NCBI RefSeq assembly: GCF_023544665.1
Contig: NZ_JAMJFL010000004.1
Coordinates: 62,001 to 126,000 of the forward strand
Reading direction: 5' to 3'
DNA: 64,000 bases
Origin: Streptomyces sp. YS415
GTDB lineage: Bacteria; Actinomycetota; Actinomycetes; Streptomycetales; Streptomycetaceae
The notes under the pieces were generated by a model. The model saw only the letters and a program-made list of their open reading frames with translations. It was not told the origin of the DNA and searched no databases. Of this stretch, positions 35,206 to 43,341 are shown in pieces. The translations under genes were made by a program, and so were the position numbers. Within the stretch, counting starts at the first letter, position 1. Every line of letters begins with the position of its first letter.

Positions 35206-35763
35206 ATGACGCAGCAACAGACCGTCGCCGTCGCGCACATGGACGGCTCATCCGCTGCTCGTGCCGCGCACGCGTTCAGGCTGATCTACGCCGAAGCGTT
35301 CGCCGGGCCCCCGTTCCACGAGACCGAGGACGACGTCGCCGCCGCCTTCCGCCGCTTCCCTGTGCAGACCGCCAACCCCACGTTCCGCGCCGCCCTGGCC
35401 CGCACGAGGGACGGCGAGCCGGTCGGCATGGCGTACGGCCACATGCTCGCGCCCGAGGCGGTGTGGTGGGACGAGCTGACCGAGCCCGTGTCCGACGACA
35501 TGCGGCGCGAGGACGGGCACCGCACCTTCGGCCTGATGGAGTTCGCGGTGCGTGAGCCCTGGCGCGGACAGGGTGTCGCACGACGTCTGCACACGACACT
35601 TCTCGGCGCCGTCCGAGCCGAGCGGGTGCTGCTGAACGTCCATCCGGCGAGCGAGGCGGCATCGGCCGCGTACCGGGCGTGGGGGTACCGCAAGGTCGGT
35701 GAGGGACGCCCCGGGGGCTCCGGCGCGGACCTCCACGACGTCATGCTGCTCGACCTGCGCTGA
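35206..35763 (+). CDS. GNAT-family N-acetyltransferase
   Basis: A 185-residue acetyltransferase. The acetyl-CoA pyrophosphate loop reads RGQGVARRL, followed by the conserved late segment ASAAYRAWGYRKVGEG. ATG 35206 has GGAGGG 4 nt upstream; a GTG four codons earlier is less likely. It follows the DUF4139 pair by 22 nt on the same strand and may belong to that operon. The substrate is unknown. Confidence 0.85.
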   Translation: MTQQQTVAVAHMDGSSAARAAHAFRLIYAEAFAGPPFHETEDDVAAAFRRFPVQTANPTFRAALARTRDGEPVGMAYGHMLAPEAVWWDELTEPVSDDMRREDGHRTFGLMEFAVREPWRGQGVARRLHTTLLGAVRAERVLLNVHPASEAASAAYRAWGYRKVGEGRPGGSGADLHDVMLLDLR

Positions 35764-35854
35764 GCGGCGGCGCCCCCGCCGACCAGCCCGTGACACCGCA
35801 CGCCTCCGCCGCCCGCCCTCCGCCACCCCACCCCGCGTACCACCACACCCCTTA

Positions 35855-35871
35855 TTGCAATTAATATGCAA
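35855..35871. promoter_or_regulatory. Nur box (nickel-responsive operator)
   Basis: TTGCAA-TTAAT-ATGCAA matches the Streptomyces Nur consensus tTGCaa-N5-ttGCAA. It overlaps a -10-like TAATAT (35862-35867) 35 nt before the importer gene, so Nur with nickel should block transcription. Confidence 0.75.
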
Positions 35872-35905
35872 CAGCTTTGGATCTTCGATAAGGGTGTGAG
35901 GTCGC

Positions 35906-37489
35906 ATGACGGTCCGACGGATACGGACAGCCGCCGCCACGGCGGCGATACTCACGGGCGTCGCCGCCTGCTCGGCCCCCGGCACCGGCACCGGTGGCGA
36001 CACGGCCGACTCCGTCGTGATCGGCGTGGCCTCCGAACCGGACACGCTCAGCCCTCTGCTCGGCTACGGCAAGGACGGCAACTCGAAGATCTTCGACGGC
36101 CTCCTCGCCCGGGACGCCGACCTGAAGCTGAAGCCCGCCCTGGCCAAGGCGCTGCCCGAGGTCGCCGCCGACGGCCTCACCTACACCTACACCCTGCGCG
36201 AGGGCGTGAAGTTCAGCGACGGCGAGCCCCTGACCGCCGCCGACGTGGTCTACACGTACGAGACGATCCTCGACGCGAAGACCAACAACACCAGCCGCAG
36301 CGAACTGGCCGCCGTCGAGCGGGTCCGCGCGGACGGCGACGACACGGTGGTCTTCGACCTCAAGTACCCCTACGCCCCCTTTGCCGGGCGCACCGTGCTG
36401 CCCATCGTCCCCGAGCACATCGCCGGCGAGCAGGACCCCAACACCGGCCCGTTCAACACCGAGCCGGTCGGCACCGGCCCCTATGTGCTCACCTCCTGGC
36501 GCAAGGGCGAGAAGCTCACCTTCAAGGCCAACCCCGAGTACTGGGGCGGCGCGCCGAAGGTGACGAAGGTGACCATGGCGATCATCGAGGACGACAACGT
36601 GCGCGCCACCCGGCTGCGCTCCGGCGACCTCGACGGCGCCGTCCTGCCGCCCAACCTCGCCGCCACCTTCGCGAAGGACAGCGGCACGACGACGTACGAG
36701 GCGAAGACCTACGACTTCCGCGCGGTCACCCTCCCCGAGGAGAACGAGGTCACCGGCGACCGGGCGATCCGGCAGGCCCTCGACGCGGCCGTGGACCGCC
36801 GGGCCATGGTCGACACGATCCTCGACGGCGCCGGCCGCCCCGCGTACGGGCCGCTGCCCGTCGACGACCCCTGGTTCGCCCCCGGCATCGAGCGCGAGCA
36901 CGACCTCGCCACAGCGCAGCGGATCCTCGACGAGGCCGGCTGGAGGACCGGTGAGGGCGGTGTCCGCGCCAAGGACGGACGGCGGGCCTCCTTCACCCTG
37001 CTGTACCCCTCCGGCGACAAGGTCCGCCAGGACCACGCCCTCGCCTACGCCTCCGACGCCAAGAAGGCCGGCATCGAGGTGAAGGTGGAGAGCGCCACCT
37101 GGGAGGTCATCGAGCCGCGCATGAAGGACGACGCGGTGCTGGCCGGCTTCGGCAGCAACGGCGACCCCGACTACGGCCTCTACACGCTGCTGCACTCCTC
37201 CCTCGCCGGCGACGGCTACAACAACATGGCCCGCTACGACGACCCGGTCGTGGACCAGGCACTGGACACCGGCCGCCGCAGCTCGGACGAGGCGACCCGG
37301 AAGGCCGCCTACGCCGGACTCCAGCGCGAGCTGGTGAAGAACCCCGGCTACACCTTCCTCACCCACATCGACCACGTCTACGTCCTCGCCGACCGCTGGG
37401 CGGGCCTGACCACGCAGATCGAGCCGCACGAGCACGGCTTCGCCAGCGGCCCCTGGTGGAACCTCGAAGCCTGGCAGCCGAAGAAGTGA
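35906..37489 (+). CDS. nikA: Nickel/peptide ABC importer substrate-binding lipoprotein
   Basis: A 527-residue family 5 solute-binding protein. Signal peptide with lipobox VAAC (Cys21) tethers it outside the membrane. Family phrases include LREGVKFSDGEPLTAADVVYT and GTGPYVLTSWRKGEKL. This family covers oligopeptides and nickel complexes; the Nur box directly upstream and the NikABCDE gene order favour nickel chelates. Gene symbols across the operon are by that inference. It begins a five-gene operon with overlapping junctions. Confidence 0.85.
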   Translation: MTVRRIRTAAATAAILTGVAACSAPGTGTGGDTADSVVIGVASEPDTLSPLLGYGKDGNSKIFDGLLARDADLKLKPALAKALPEVAADGLTYTYTLREGVKFSDGEPLTAADVVYTYETILDAKTNNTSRSELAAVERVRADGDDTVVFDLKYPYAPFAGRTVLPIVPEHIAGEQDPNTGPFNTEPVGTGPYVLTSWRKGEKLTFKANPEYWGGAPKVTKVTMAIIEDDNVRATRLRSGDLDGAVLPPNLAATFAKDSGTTTYEAKTYDFRAVTLPEENEVTGDRAIRQALDAAVDRRAMVDTILDGAGRPAYGPLPVDDPWFAPGIEREHDLATAQRILDEAGWRTGEGGVRAKDGRRASFTLLYPSGDKVRQDHALAYASDAKKAGIEVKVESATWEVIEPRMKDDAVLAGFGSNGDPDYGLYTLLHSSLAGDGYNNMARYDDPVVDQALDTGRRSSDEATRKAAYAGLQRELVKNPGYTFLTHIDHVYVLADRWAGLTTQIEPHEHGFASGPWWNLEAWQPKK

Positions 37490-38478
37490 CCGCACTGCCC
37501 TGGGGAGCGATGGCCCGCCTGGCGGGGCGACGGCTGCTGTTCATCGCCCCGATCCTGCTCGTGGTCACCTTCGGTGTCTTCGCGATCGCCGCCGCCTCCC
37601 CCTTCGACCCGGTCAAGGCGTACGCCGGCACGGCGGCGCTCGGCGCCGACACGGAGACGCTGGAGCGGCTGCGCCAGAACCTGGGCGTGGACCAGCCGTT
37701 CACCAGCCGCTGGTGGGACTGGCTCACCGCGGCGCTCGGCGGCGACCTCGGCCAGTCCAGCGTGATGCGGCAGCCGGTGGCCCAGGTGATCGGCGAACGC
37801 CTCGTCTGGTCCTCGCTGCTGTGCGCGGTCGCGTTCGTGATGGCGGTGCTCACCGGCACGCTGCTGGGCGTCCTGGCGGCCCGCCGTCGCGGCTCGCTCC
37901 TCGACCGGACGATCACCTCCGCCGCGTACGCCCTGGAGGCGGCGCCCGTCTTCTGGCTCGCCCTGCTGGCCGTCTGGCTGTTCGCCCTCGAACTCGGCGT
38001 GCTCCCGGCGGGCGGCCTGACCGACACCGCGAGCGAGCAGGTCACCCCCGGCCAGGTCGCGAGCCACATCGTGCTGCCGGCCGGAGTGCTCGCCGTCTCC
38101 CAACTCCCCTGGTTCACCCTGTACGTCCGCCAGGGCGTCGCCGACGCGCTCGCCGAGGACCCGGTACGGGGCGCCCGCGCACGCGGGTCGAGCGAACGGA
38201 CCGTGCTGCTCGGCCACGCCCTGCGCTCCGGGCTGCTGCCGGTCCTCACCCTCGTCGGCTCCAGGGTCCCCGAACTCATCACCGGCGCCCTGCTGGTGGA
38301 GAGCGTCTTCAGCTGGCCCGGCATCGCGGCGGCGACCGTCGAGGCGGCCACCGCCGTCGACTTCCCGCTCCTCGCCGCACTCACCACGCTGGCCACCGCC
38401 GCCGTACTGGTCGGCAATCTCCTCGCCGACCTGCTCTACGGCCTGTTCGACCCGAGGGTGAAGTTCAGTGACATGTGA
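37486..38478 (+). CDS. nikB: Nickel/peptide ABC importer permease NikB-type
   Basis: About 330 residues, a DppB/NikB-family permease with six helices starting LFIAPILLVVTFGVFAIAAA and the coupling region VRGARARGSSERTVLLGHALR. The GTG at 37486 overlaps the nikA stop (GTGA) and is favoured for translational coupling; ATG 37510 is an alternative with its GGGGAG too close. The C-terminus LFDPRVKFSDM is standard for this family. Confidence 0.88.
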   Translation: MTALPWGAMARLAGRRLLFIAPILLVVTFGVFAIAAASPFDPVKAYAGTAALGADTETLERLRQNLGVDQPFTSRWWDWLTAALGGDLGQSSVMRQPVAQVIGERLVWSSLLCAVAFVMAVLTGTLLGVLAARRRGSLLDRTITSAAYALEAAPVFWLALLAVWLFALELGVLPAGGLTDTASEQVTPGQVASHIVLPAGVLAVSQLPWFTLYVRQGVADALAEDPVRGARARGSSERTVLLGHALRSGLLPVLTLVGSRVPELITGALLVESVFSWPGIAAATVEAATAVDFPLLAALTTLATAAVLVGNLLADLLYGLFDPRVKFSDM

Positions 38479-39349
38479 ATCACCTCCCGCGACGGCCTGG
38501 CGCTCCTACGGCGAGAACCGCCGCTCCACCCGAACGGTGCGGGTGCGTGTCTCGGCCGCGCTGGTTGCCGCGACCGTTCTCGCCGTCCTCCTGGTACCGC
38601 CGCTGGTCCAACTCGACCAGCAGGCCGTCGACCTGTCCGCCAAGCTCCTCCCGCCGAGCTGGGCCCACCCCTTCGGCACCGACGACCTCGGCCGGGACCT
38701 GCTGGTGCGCTGCGTCTACGGACTGCGCGTCTCCCTGCTGGTCGGGGTGGCGGCGGCGCTCGCGGCGACCGTGCTCGGCACGGCCGTCGGGGCGACCGCC
38801 GGAGCGCTGGGCGGCTGGGTCGACCGGGGTCTCATGCGGATCGTCGACACGGTCTCCGCCGTCCCGCACCTGCTGCTGGGCATCTTCATCGTGGCCATGT
38901 TCCGGCCCGGTGTGTGGCCGGTGGTGGTCTCCGTGGCGCTCACCCACTGGCTGTCCACCGCACGGATCGTGCGCGCGGAGACGCTGTCCCTGCGCTCGCG
39001 GCCGTACGTCGACGCCGCCGTCTCCGGGGGCGCCTCCCGGCGGCGCGTGGCGGTACGGCATCTGCTGCCCGGCGTACTGCCGCAGGCCGCGCTGGCCGCC
39101 GTACTGATGGTGCCGCACGCCATGTGGCACGAGTCGGCACTGTCCTTCCTGGGCCTGGGCCTGCCCACCCACACCGCCAGCCTCGGCACCCTCATTCAGG
39201 GCGCCCAGGGTTCCCTGCTCGCCGGGCAGTGGTGGCCCACCCTCTTCCCCGGCCTGTTCATCATCGTGCCCACCCTCGCCCTCGCCGGTCTCACCGGCGC
39301 CTGGCGGGAGCGGATCAACCCCCGGCGCCGATCGGAGCTGATGCTGTGA
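38468..39349 (+). CDS. nikC: Nickel/peptide ABC importer permease NikC-type
   Basis: A 293-residue DppC/NikC-family permease. It shows HPFGTDDLGRDLLVRCVYG, the diagnostic segment after the first helix, and a coupling loop near YVDAAVSGGASRRRVAVRHLL. Five or six further helices follow. The GTG start overlaps the nikB gene by 11 nt, and the nikD GTG overlaps its stop. Confidence 0.9.
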   Translation: MTCESPPATAWRSYGENRRSTRTVRVRVSAALVAATVLAVLLVPPLVQLDQQAVDLSAKLLPPSWAHPFGTDDLGRDLLVRCVYGLRVSLLVGVAAALAATVLGTAVGATAGALGGWVDRGLMRIVDTVSAVPHLLLGIFIVAMFRPGVWPVVVSVALTHWLSTARIVRAETLSLRSRPYVDAAVSGGASRRRVAVRHLLPGVLPQAALAAVLMVPHAMWHESALSFLGLGLPTHTASLGTLIQGAQGSLLAGQWWPTLFPGLFIIVPTLALAGLTGAWRERINPRRRSELML

Positions 39350-40317
39350 CGCCCCCAGCCGGTCCTCCCGTGCTCTCCGTACGCGGACTGTCCGTACGCT
39401 TCCTGATGCCCGGCGCCCGCCGGATCGCGGCCGTCACCGACGTCCGCTTCGACGTGGCCGCGGGTGAGTGCCTGGCCCTGATCGGGGAGAGCGGCTGCGG
39501 CAAGTCGGTCCTCGCCTCGGCCCTGCTGGGGCTGCTGCCCGCCAACGCCCAGGCCGCGGGCGAGGCCCGCCTCGGCGACCTGGACCTCCTCGCCGCCGAC
39601 GAACGCACCCTCGCCCGCACCGTCCGGGGCCGCCTGATCGGGCTCGTACCGCAGAGCCCCGCCGCCCACCTCACCCCCGTCCGCACCGTCCGGTCCCACC
39701 TGGAGGAAACGGTCGGCGCGCTGACCGGCGTCCGCGGGCGGGCCGCCGTACGACACGCGGCCGAGGCCGCCGCCGAACGCGCCGCCTTCCCCGCCGACCA
39801 CCTCGACCGCCATCCCCACGAACTCTCCGGCGGCCTCGCCCAGCGCGCCGCCACCGCCCTCGCCCTCGTCGGCGACGCCCGCATGCTCCTCGCCGACGAA
39901 CCCACCACCGGCCTCGACCGCGACCTGGTCGACCACACGGTGACCGAACTGCGCCGTCACGTCGACACCGGACAGCACGCCCTGCTCATGATCACCCACG
40001 ACCTGGCCGCCGCCGAGCGCATCGCCGACCGGGTGGCCGTGATGTACGCGGGCCGGATCGTCGAACTCGCGGACGCCAAAGCGTTCTTCGGGGCACCGGG
40101 CCCTCGCCACCCCTACAGCCGCGGCCTCCTCGACGCCCTCCCCGACCGCGCCTTCACCCCGATCCCGGGCCTGCCGCCCGAACTCGGCGACCTCCCCGGC
40201 GGCTGCGCCTTCGCCCCCCGCTGCCAGCGGGCCACGGGCGCCTGTGCCGCACTCCCCCGGACGACCGACGGCATCGCCTGCCACCACCCGCACGTACGGG
40301 AGGACCTCCGTGCTTGA
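39346..40317 (+). CDS. nikD: Nickel/peptide ABC importer ATPase NikD-type
   Basis: A 323-residue ABC ATPase. Walker A is GESGCGKS, the signature is LSGGLAQR, Walker B is LLADEPTTGLD, and the H-loop is ITHDL. The C-terminal oligopeptide/dipeptide transporter extension (FAPRCQRATGAC with cysteines) is present. GTG 39346 overlaps nikC as GTGA. It powers import together with the next subunit. Confidence 0.9.
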   Translation: MTPPAGPPVLSVRGLSVRFLMPGARRIAAVTDVRFDVAAGECLALIGESGCGKSVLASALLGLLPANAQAAGEARLGDLDLLAADERTLARTVRGRLIGLVPQSPAAHLTPVRTVRSHLEETVGALTGVRGRAAVRHAAEAAAERAAFPADHLDRHPHELSGGLAQRAATALALVGDARMLLADEPTTGLDRDLVDHTVTELRRHVDTGQHALLMITHDLAAAERIADRVAVMYAGRIVELADAKAFFGAPGPRHPYSRGLLDALPDRAFTPIPGLPPELGDLPGGCAFAPRCQRATGACAALPRTTDGIACHHPHVREDLRA

Positions 40318-40984
40318 CCTGCACGACATCACCGCCGGATACGACAGAAGGACCCCCGTCGTGCGCGGTGCCGGCGTGACCGTCGCCCCCGGCGAGGCCG
40401 TCGGCCTGCTCGGCCCCAGCGGCTGCGGCAAGTCCACCCTCGCCCGGGTCGCGGCGCTGCTGCACCGCCCCGACGCCGGCACCGTGACGCTCGACGGAGA
40501 ACCGGTGCGCCGCTGGCGCCACCGCGCCCCACGCGCCCAGCGCACCGCCGTCGGCGTCGTCTTCCAGCAGCCCCGTGTCTCCGCCGATCCCCGGCTGCCG
40601 CTCACCGACCTCATCGCCGAGCCCTTGCGCGCCAACGGCCTCCGCCGGCAAGTCCCGGAGCGGGTGGCGGAGTTGGCGTCGACCGTCGGCCTCACCCCCG
40701 ACCTCCTGCGCCGCCGCCCCCACGAGGTCAGCGACGGCCAGCTCCAACGCGCCTGTCTGGCCCGGGCCCTGGTGCTCCGCCCGCGCTGGCTGATCTGCGA
40801 CGAGATGACCGCGATGCTCGACGCGTCCACCACCGCCGCTCTCGTGGCAGCCGTCGAGGAGTACCGCGCCACCAGCGGCGCCGGCCTGCTCGCCGTCGGC
40901 CACGACCAGGTGCTCCTGAACCGCTGGTGCGACCGCACGCTCCACTGGGACGACATCACCGGCCGCACCGCACGGACGGCGTGA
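40310..40984 (+). CDS. nikE: Nickel/peptide ABC importer ATPase NikE-type
   Basis: About 224 residues, the second ATPase. Walker A is GPSGCGKS; Walker B is LICDEMTAMLD, with the catalytic Glu. The signature reads VSDGQLQR, where the first Gly of LSGGQ is Asp, a variant seen in NikE/DppF-type subunits. H-loop VGHDQ is present. GTG 40310 has GGGAGGACC upstream and overlaps nikD by 8 nt. It lacks the C-terminal extension of NikD. Confidence 0.87.
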   Translation: MLDLHDITAGYDRRTPVVRGAGVTVAPGEAVGLLGPSGCGKSTLARVAALLHRPDAGTVTLDGEPVRRWRHRAPRAQRTAVGVVFQQPRVSADPRLPLTDLIAEPLRANGLRRQVPERVAELASTVGLTPDLLRRRPHEVSDGQLQRACLARALVLRPRWLICDEMTAMLDASTTAALVAAVEEYRATSGAGLLAVGHDQVLLNRWCDRTLHWDDITGRTARTA

Positions 40985-41032
40985 GCGCGACACCCCCCGG
41001 GGCCGGAGCCGACGACGTTACGCTTGCGTACC

Positions 41033-42001
41033 GTGCAGGAGACCCGCCTCGACACCGCCCGGATCCGGGCGGCCCGCCGAGTCATCGACCCGCAGTTCCT
41101 CGACACCCCCCTCTACCGCTGCGAGGCGCTGGAGCCCGCCCTCGGCTGCGCGGTGAGCATCAAGCTCGAAACGGCGAACCCGGTCCGCAGCTTCAAGGCC
41201 CGCGGCACCGAACTGGTCGCGAGCCTGCTCGCCGAGCACGGCCCGCAGGCCGTGGTGTGCGCCAGCGCGGGCAACCTCGGCCAGGCGCTCGCCTGGTCCG
41301 GTCGCGGCCGGGGCCTCGACGTGACCGTCGTGGCCTCCCGCTGCGCTACCGCGGCCAAGCTCGACCGCATCCGCGCGCTGGGCGCCCGGCTGGAGCTGGT
41401 GGACGGCGACCACGAGACGGCGCGCGAGCGGGCGGCGGCCATCGCACGGTACGACGGCATCCGGCTGCTCGAGGACAGCCTGGACCTCGAGACGTGCGAG
41501 GGCGCGGCGACCATCGGCCTGGAACTGGCGGACAGCGCGCCCTCCTTCGACACCGTCTTGATCGCCCTCGGCGGCGGAGCGCTGGCCACCGGCATCGGTC
41601 ATGTGCTGAAAGCCCTGGCACCCGGCGTCGAGGTGATCTGCGTCCAGCCGCTGGGCGCACCGGCGTTGACCCGCTCATGGCACCGACGCCGCGTCGTCAC
41701 CACCGACTCAGCCGACACCATCGCCGACGGCGTCGCCGGCCGCCACCCCATCCCGGCCGTCCTGGACGACCTCCTCCTGGTCGCCGACGACGCCGTCCTG
41801 GTCCAGGAGACGTCGATCATCGCCGGCATGCGGCTGCTCCTCTCCCACGCCGGCCTCGTCGTCGAACCCTCGGCAGCGCTCGGCATCGCCGCGATCCTCG
41901 AAGACCGTGCCCGCTTCGCCGGCCGCCACGTCGCCACCGTCGTGTGTGGCAGCAACGTCGACATGGACAGCTATCACCGCTGGGTCGGCATGGGTGGATG
42001 A
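41033..42001 (+). CDS. PLP-dependent serine/threonine dehydratase-like enzyme
   Basis: About 322 residues, fold-type II PLP enzyme. The cofactor Lys is Lys55 in SFKARG; SAGNLGQA and the phosphate loop GGGALA follow. The family deaminates Ser/Thr or acts on related beta-substituted amino acids. There is no ribosome binding site; TACGCT 8 nt before GTG 41033 looks like a -10, so a leaderless transcript is possible. TTG 41024 is an alternative start. It overlaps the next gene by 4 nt. Confidence 0.85.
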   Translation: MQETRLDTARIRAARRVIDPQFLDTPLYRCEALEPALGCAVSIKLETANPVRSFKARGTELVASLLAEHGPQAVVCASAGNLGQALAWSGRGRGLDVTVVASRCATAAKLDRIRALGARLELVDGDHETARERAAAIARYDGIRLLEDSLDLETCEGAATIGLELADSAPSFDTVLIALGGGALATGIGHVLKALAPGVEVICVQPLGAPALTRSWHRRRVVTTDSADTIADGVAGRHPIPAVLDDLLLVADDAVLVQETSIIAGMRLLLSHAGLVVEPSAALGIAAILEDRARFAGRHVATVVCGSNVDMDSYHRWVGMGG

Positions 42002-42477
42002 TGGCCGCCATGCGCATCCGCATCGACGCCGTCGACCTGCCCGGCCTCACCCGCCCCGCCCGTACCGACGGCAAAGTCCCCGCCTACGACAATCTCCGCG
42101 TCGCCGTGCAACGCCGGGACCGTCCTGCTGAACTCCTCGACCCGCAGCCCGGTGACGCGCCGTCCGCCACCTGGACCCTGGAGTGCACCACCAGCGACTC
42201 GCCGACCGGCACCGAGATCGCGGGCCCTTACGTGCAGAACCGGCTGGGCCGGCGGTTCATCTACCTGTCGTGGTGCACGGCGGACGAGGCAGGCGTCCTC
42301 TCGATGTTCCGCCGCGCCAAGCTCATGCTCGACGTCATCCCCGCCGACGTGCTCGCCGCCGCCGAACGTGACGGGCTGCTGATCGGACGCCTCGGCCTGA
42401 CCGACGCGGAAGGCGGGCCCCTGTGCGCCCGCGTCGAACCGCCGCACGTCACCTGGACCGCCGCACCCACCGGCTAG
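41998..42477 (+). CDS. DUF5990-like protein
   Basis: About 159 residues, similar to the small DUF5990 family: IRIDAVDLPGLT at the start, YVQNRLGRRFIYLSWC in the middle and RAKLMLDVIPADVL after it. ATG 41998 overlaps the stop of the dehydratase gene; ATG 42010 (MRIRIDAV) matches the family start better and may be the real one. Coupling suggests joint expression. Function unknown. Confidence 0.72.
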   Translation: MMAAMRIRIDAVDLPGLTRPARTDGKVPAYDNLRVAVQRRDRPAELLDPQPGDAPSATWTLECTTSDSPTGTEIAGPYVQNRLGRRFIYLSWCTADEAGVLSMFRRAKLMLDVIPADVLAAAERDGLLIGRLGLTDAEGGPLCARVEPPHVTWTAAPTG

Positions 42478-42895
42478 GAACCCGCCTCCCCCGCGGTGTG
42501 TCGAGCCCTTTCCGCCGATGTGACCTTCATCCCCACGGGGGCAATCAAGGTGTCCGCCGTTGACCCGTCCGCCGACGGTCAAGGCGGCGGCGCCAGGCGC
42601 ATCGGGGCAGGTCACCGCGGTGCGGGCACCCGAAACCGGCAGAACAGGTCGTCCCCGGGAATCAATATCTGTCGTCGCCAAGTGAGAAATAGCTGAGGCG
42701 CCCGGCGAGTATTCCCCGACCTGCGATCCGGGACCGAATTGAGGACCGTGCGGGGCCGATCACGCCGTGCTAATGTCGTCGTCAGTTGCAGGTGTGGTTG
42801 CCAGAAGGTTCATTTTCCTACGGGGTAATCAGCACGGGCGACCCGGAATCCGCACAGGGCGAATTTCGAATCATCGTCTCCGAAGGAGAATTAAC
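42478..42895 (+). other. Promoter and long leader of the cold-shock gene
   Basis: 418 nt without a gene. The AT-richer part (42650-42895) contrasts with its surroundings and ends with GAAGGAGAA before the csp start. A -10-like TAATGT lies at 42771-42776 without a good -35, which would give a leader of about 115 nt. Long untranslated leaders are a known feature of cold-shock mRNAs. Confidence 0.5.
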
Positions 42896-43099
42896 ATGGC
42901 TACTGGCACCGTGAAGTGGTTCAACGCGGAAAAGGGCTTCGGCTTCATCGAGCAGGACGGCGGCGGCGCCGACGTCTTCGCCCACTACTCGAACATCGCC
43001 ACCCAGGGCTTCCGTGAGCTGCTGGAAGGCCAGAAGGTGTCCTTCGACATCGCGCAGGGCCAGAAGGGCCCGACGGCGGAGAACATCGTTCCCGCCTGA
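42896..43099 (+). CDS. Cold-shock protein (CspA family)
   Basis: A 67-residue OB-fold nucleic-acid chaperone. RNP1 is KGFGFIEQ and RNP2 is VFAHYS, with the usual GTVKWFN start. Such proteins bind single-stranded RNA and melt secondary structure. It is followed by a strong terminator and then by a DEAD-box helicase gene, a functional partner in cold adaptation. Confidence 0.97.
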   Translation: MATGTVKWFNAEKGFGFIEQDGGGADVFAHYSNIATQGFRELLEGQKVSFDIAQGQKGPTAENIVPA

Positions 43100-43123
43100 C
43101 ACGGCAGCAACGCATAACTTCGC

Positions 43124-43159
43124 AGCTGGGGCCCGCACCTTGGGGTGCGGGCCCCAGCT
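43124..43159 (+). terminator. Terminator after csp
   Basis: A perfect 16-bp GC-rich stem (43124-43139 with 43144-43159) and 4-nt loop lies 24 nt past the stop. Confidence 0.9.
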
Positions 43160-43195
43160 CGCTGCATTTCAGGGCGCGTGACGGGAGACCCCAGC

Positions 43196-43215
43196 GCGTC
43201 ACCTATAGGTGACGC
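43196..43215. repeat. Perfect 20-bp palindrome before the helicase gene
   Basis: GCGTCACCTA and its exact complement TAGGTGACGC are joined without spacer, 126 nt before the helicase start. It could be an operator or an unlooped RNA dimerisation element. Confidence 0.6.
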
Positions 43216-43341
43216 ATTCCCCGTCGATACGACTCGGCGCCCACATCAACGGGCCCGTTCTCGCGATTCTCTGCGCCGTTCATTTTGCTGCGGAAAATTC
43301 CTTGCTACGTGCCTACGCACCCACATCGAGGAAGGTTCCGC

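Noticed and set aside
31414..35240. Two long - strand frames opposite the DUF4139 pair
   Set aside because: Shadow composition, and they overlap two genes with clear domain content.
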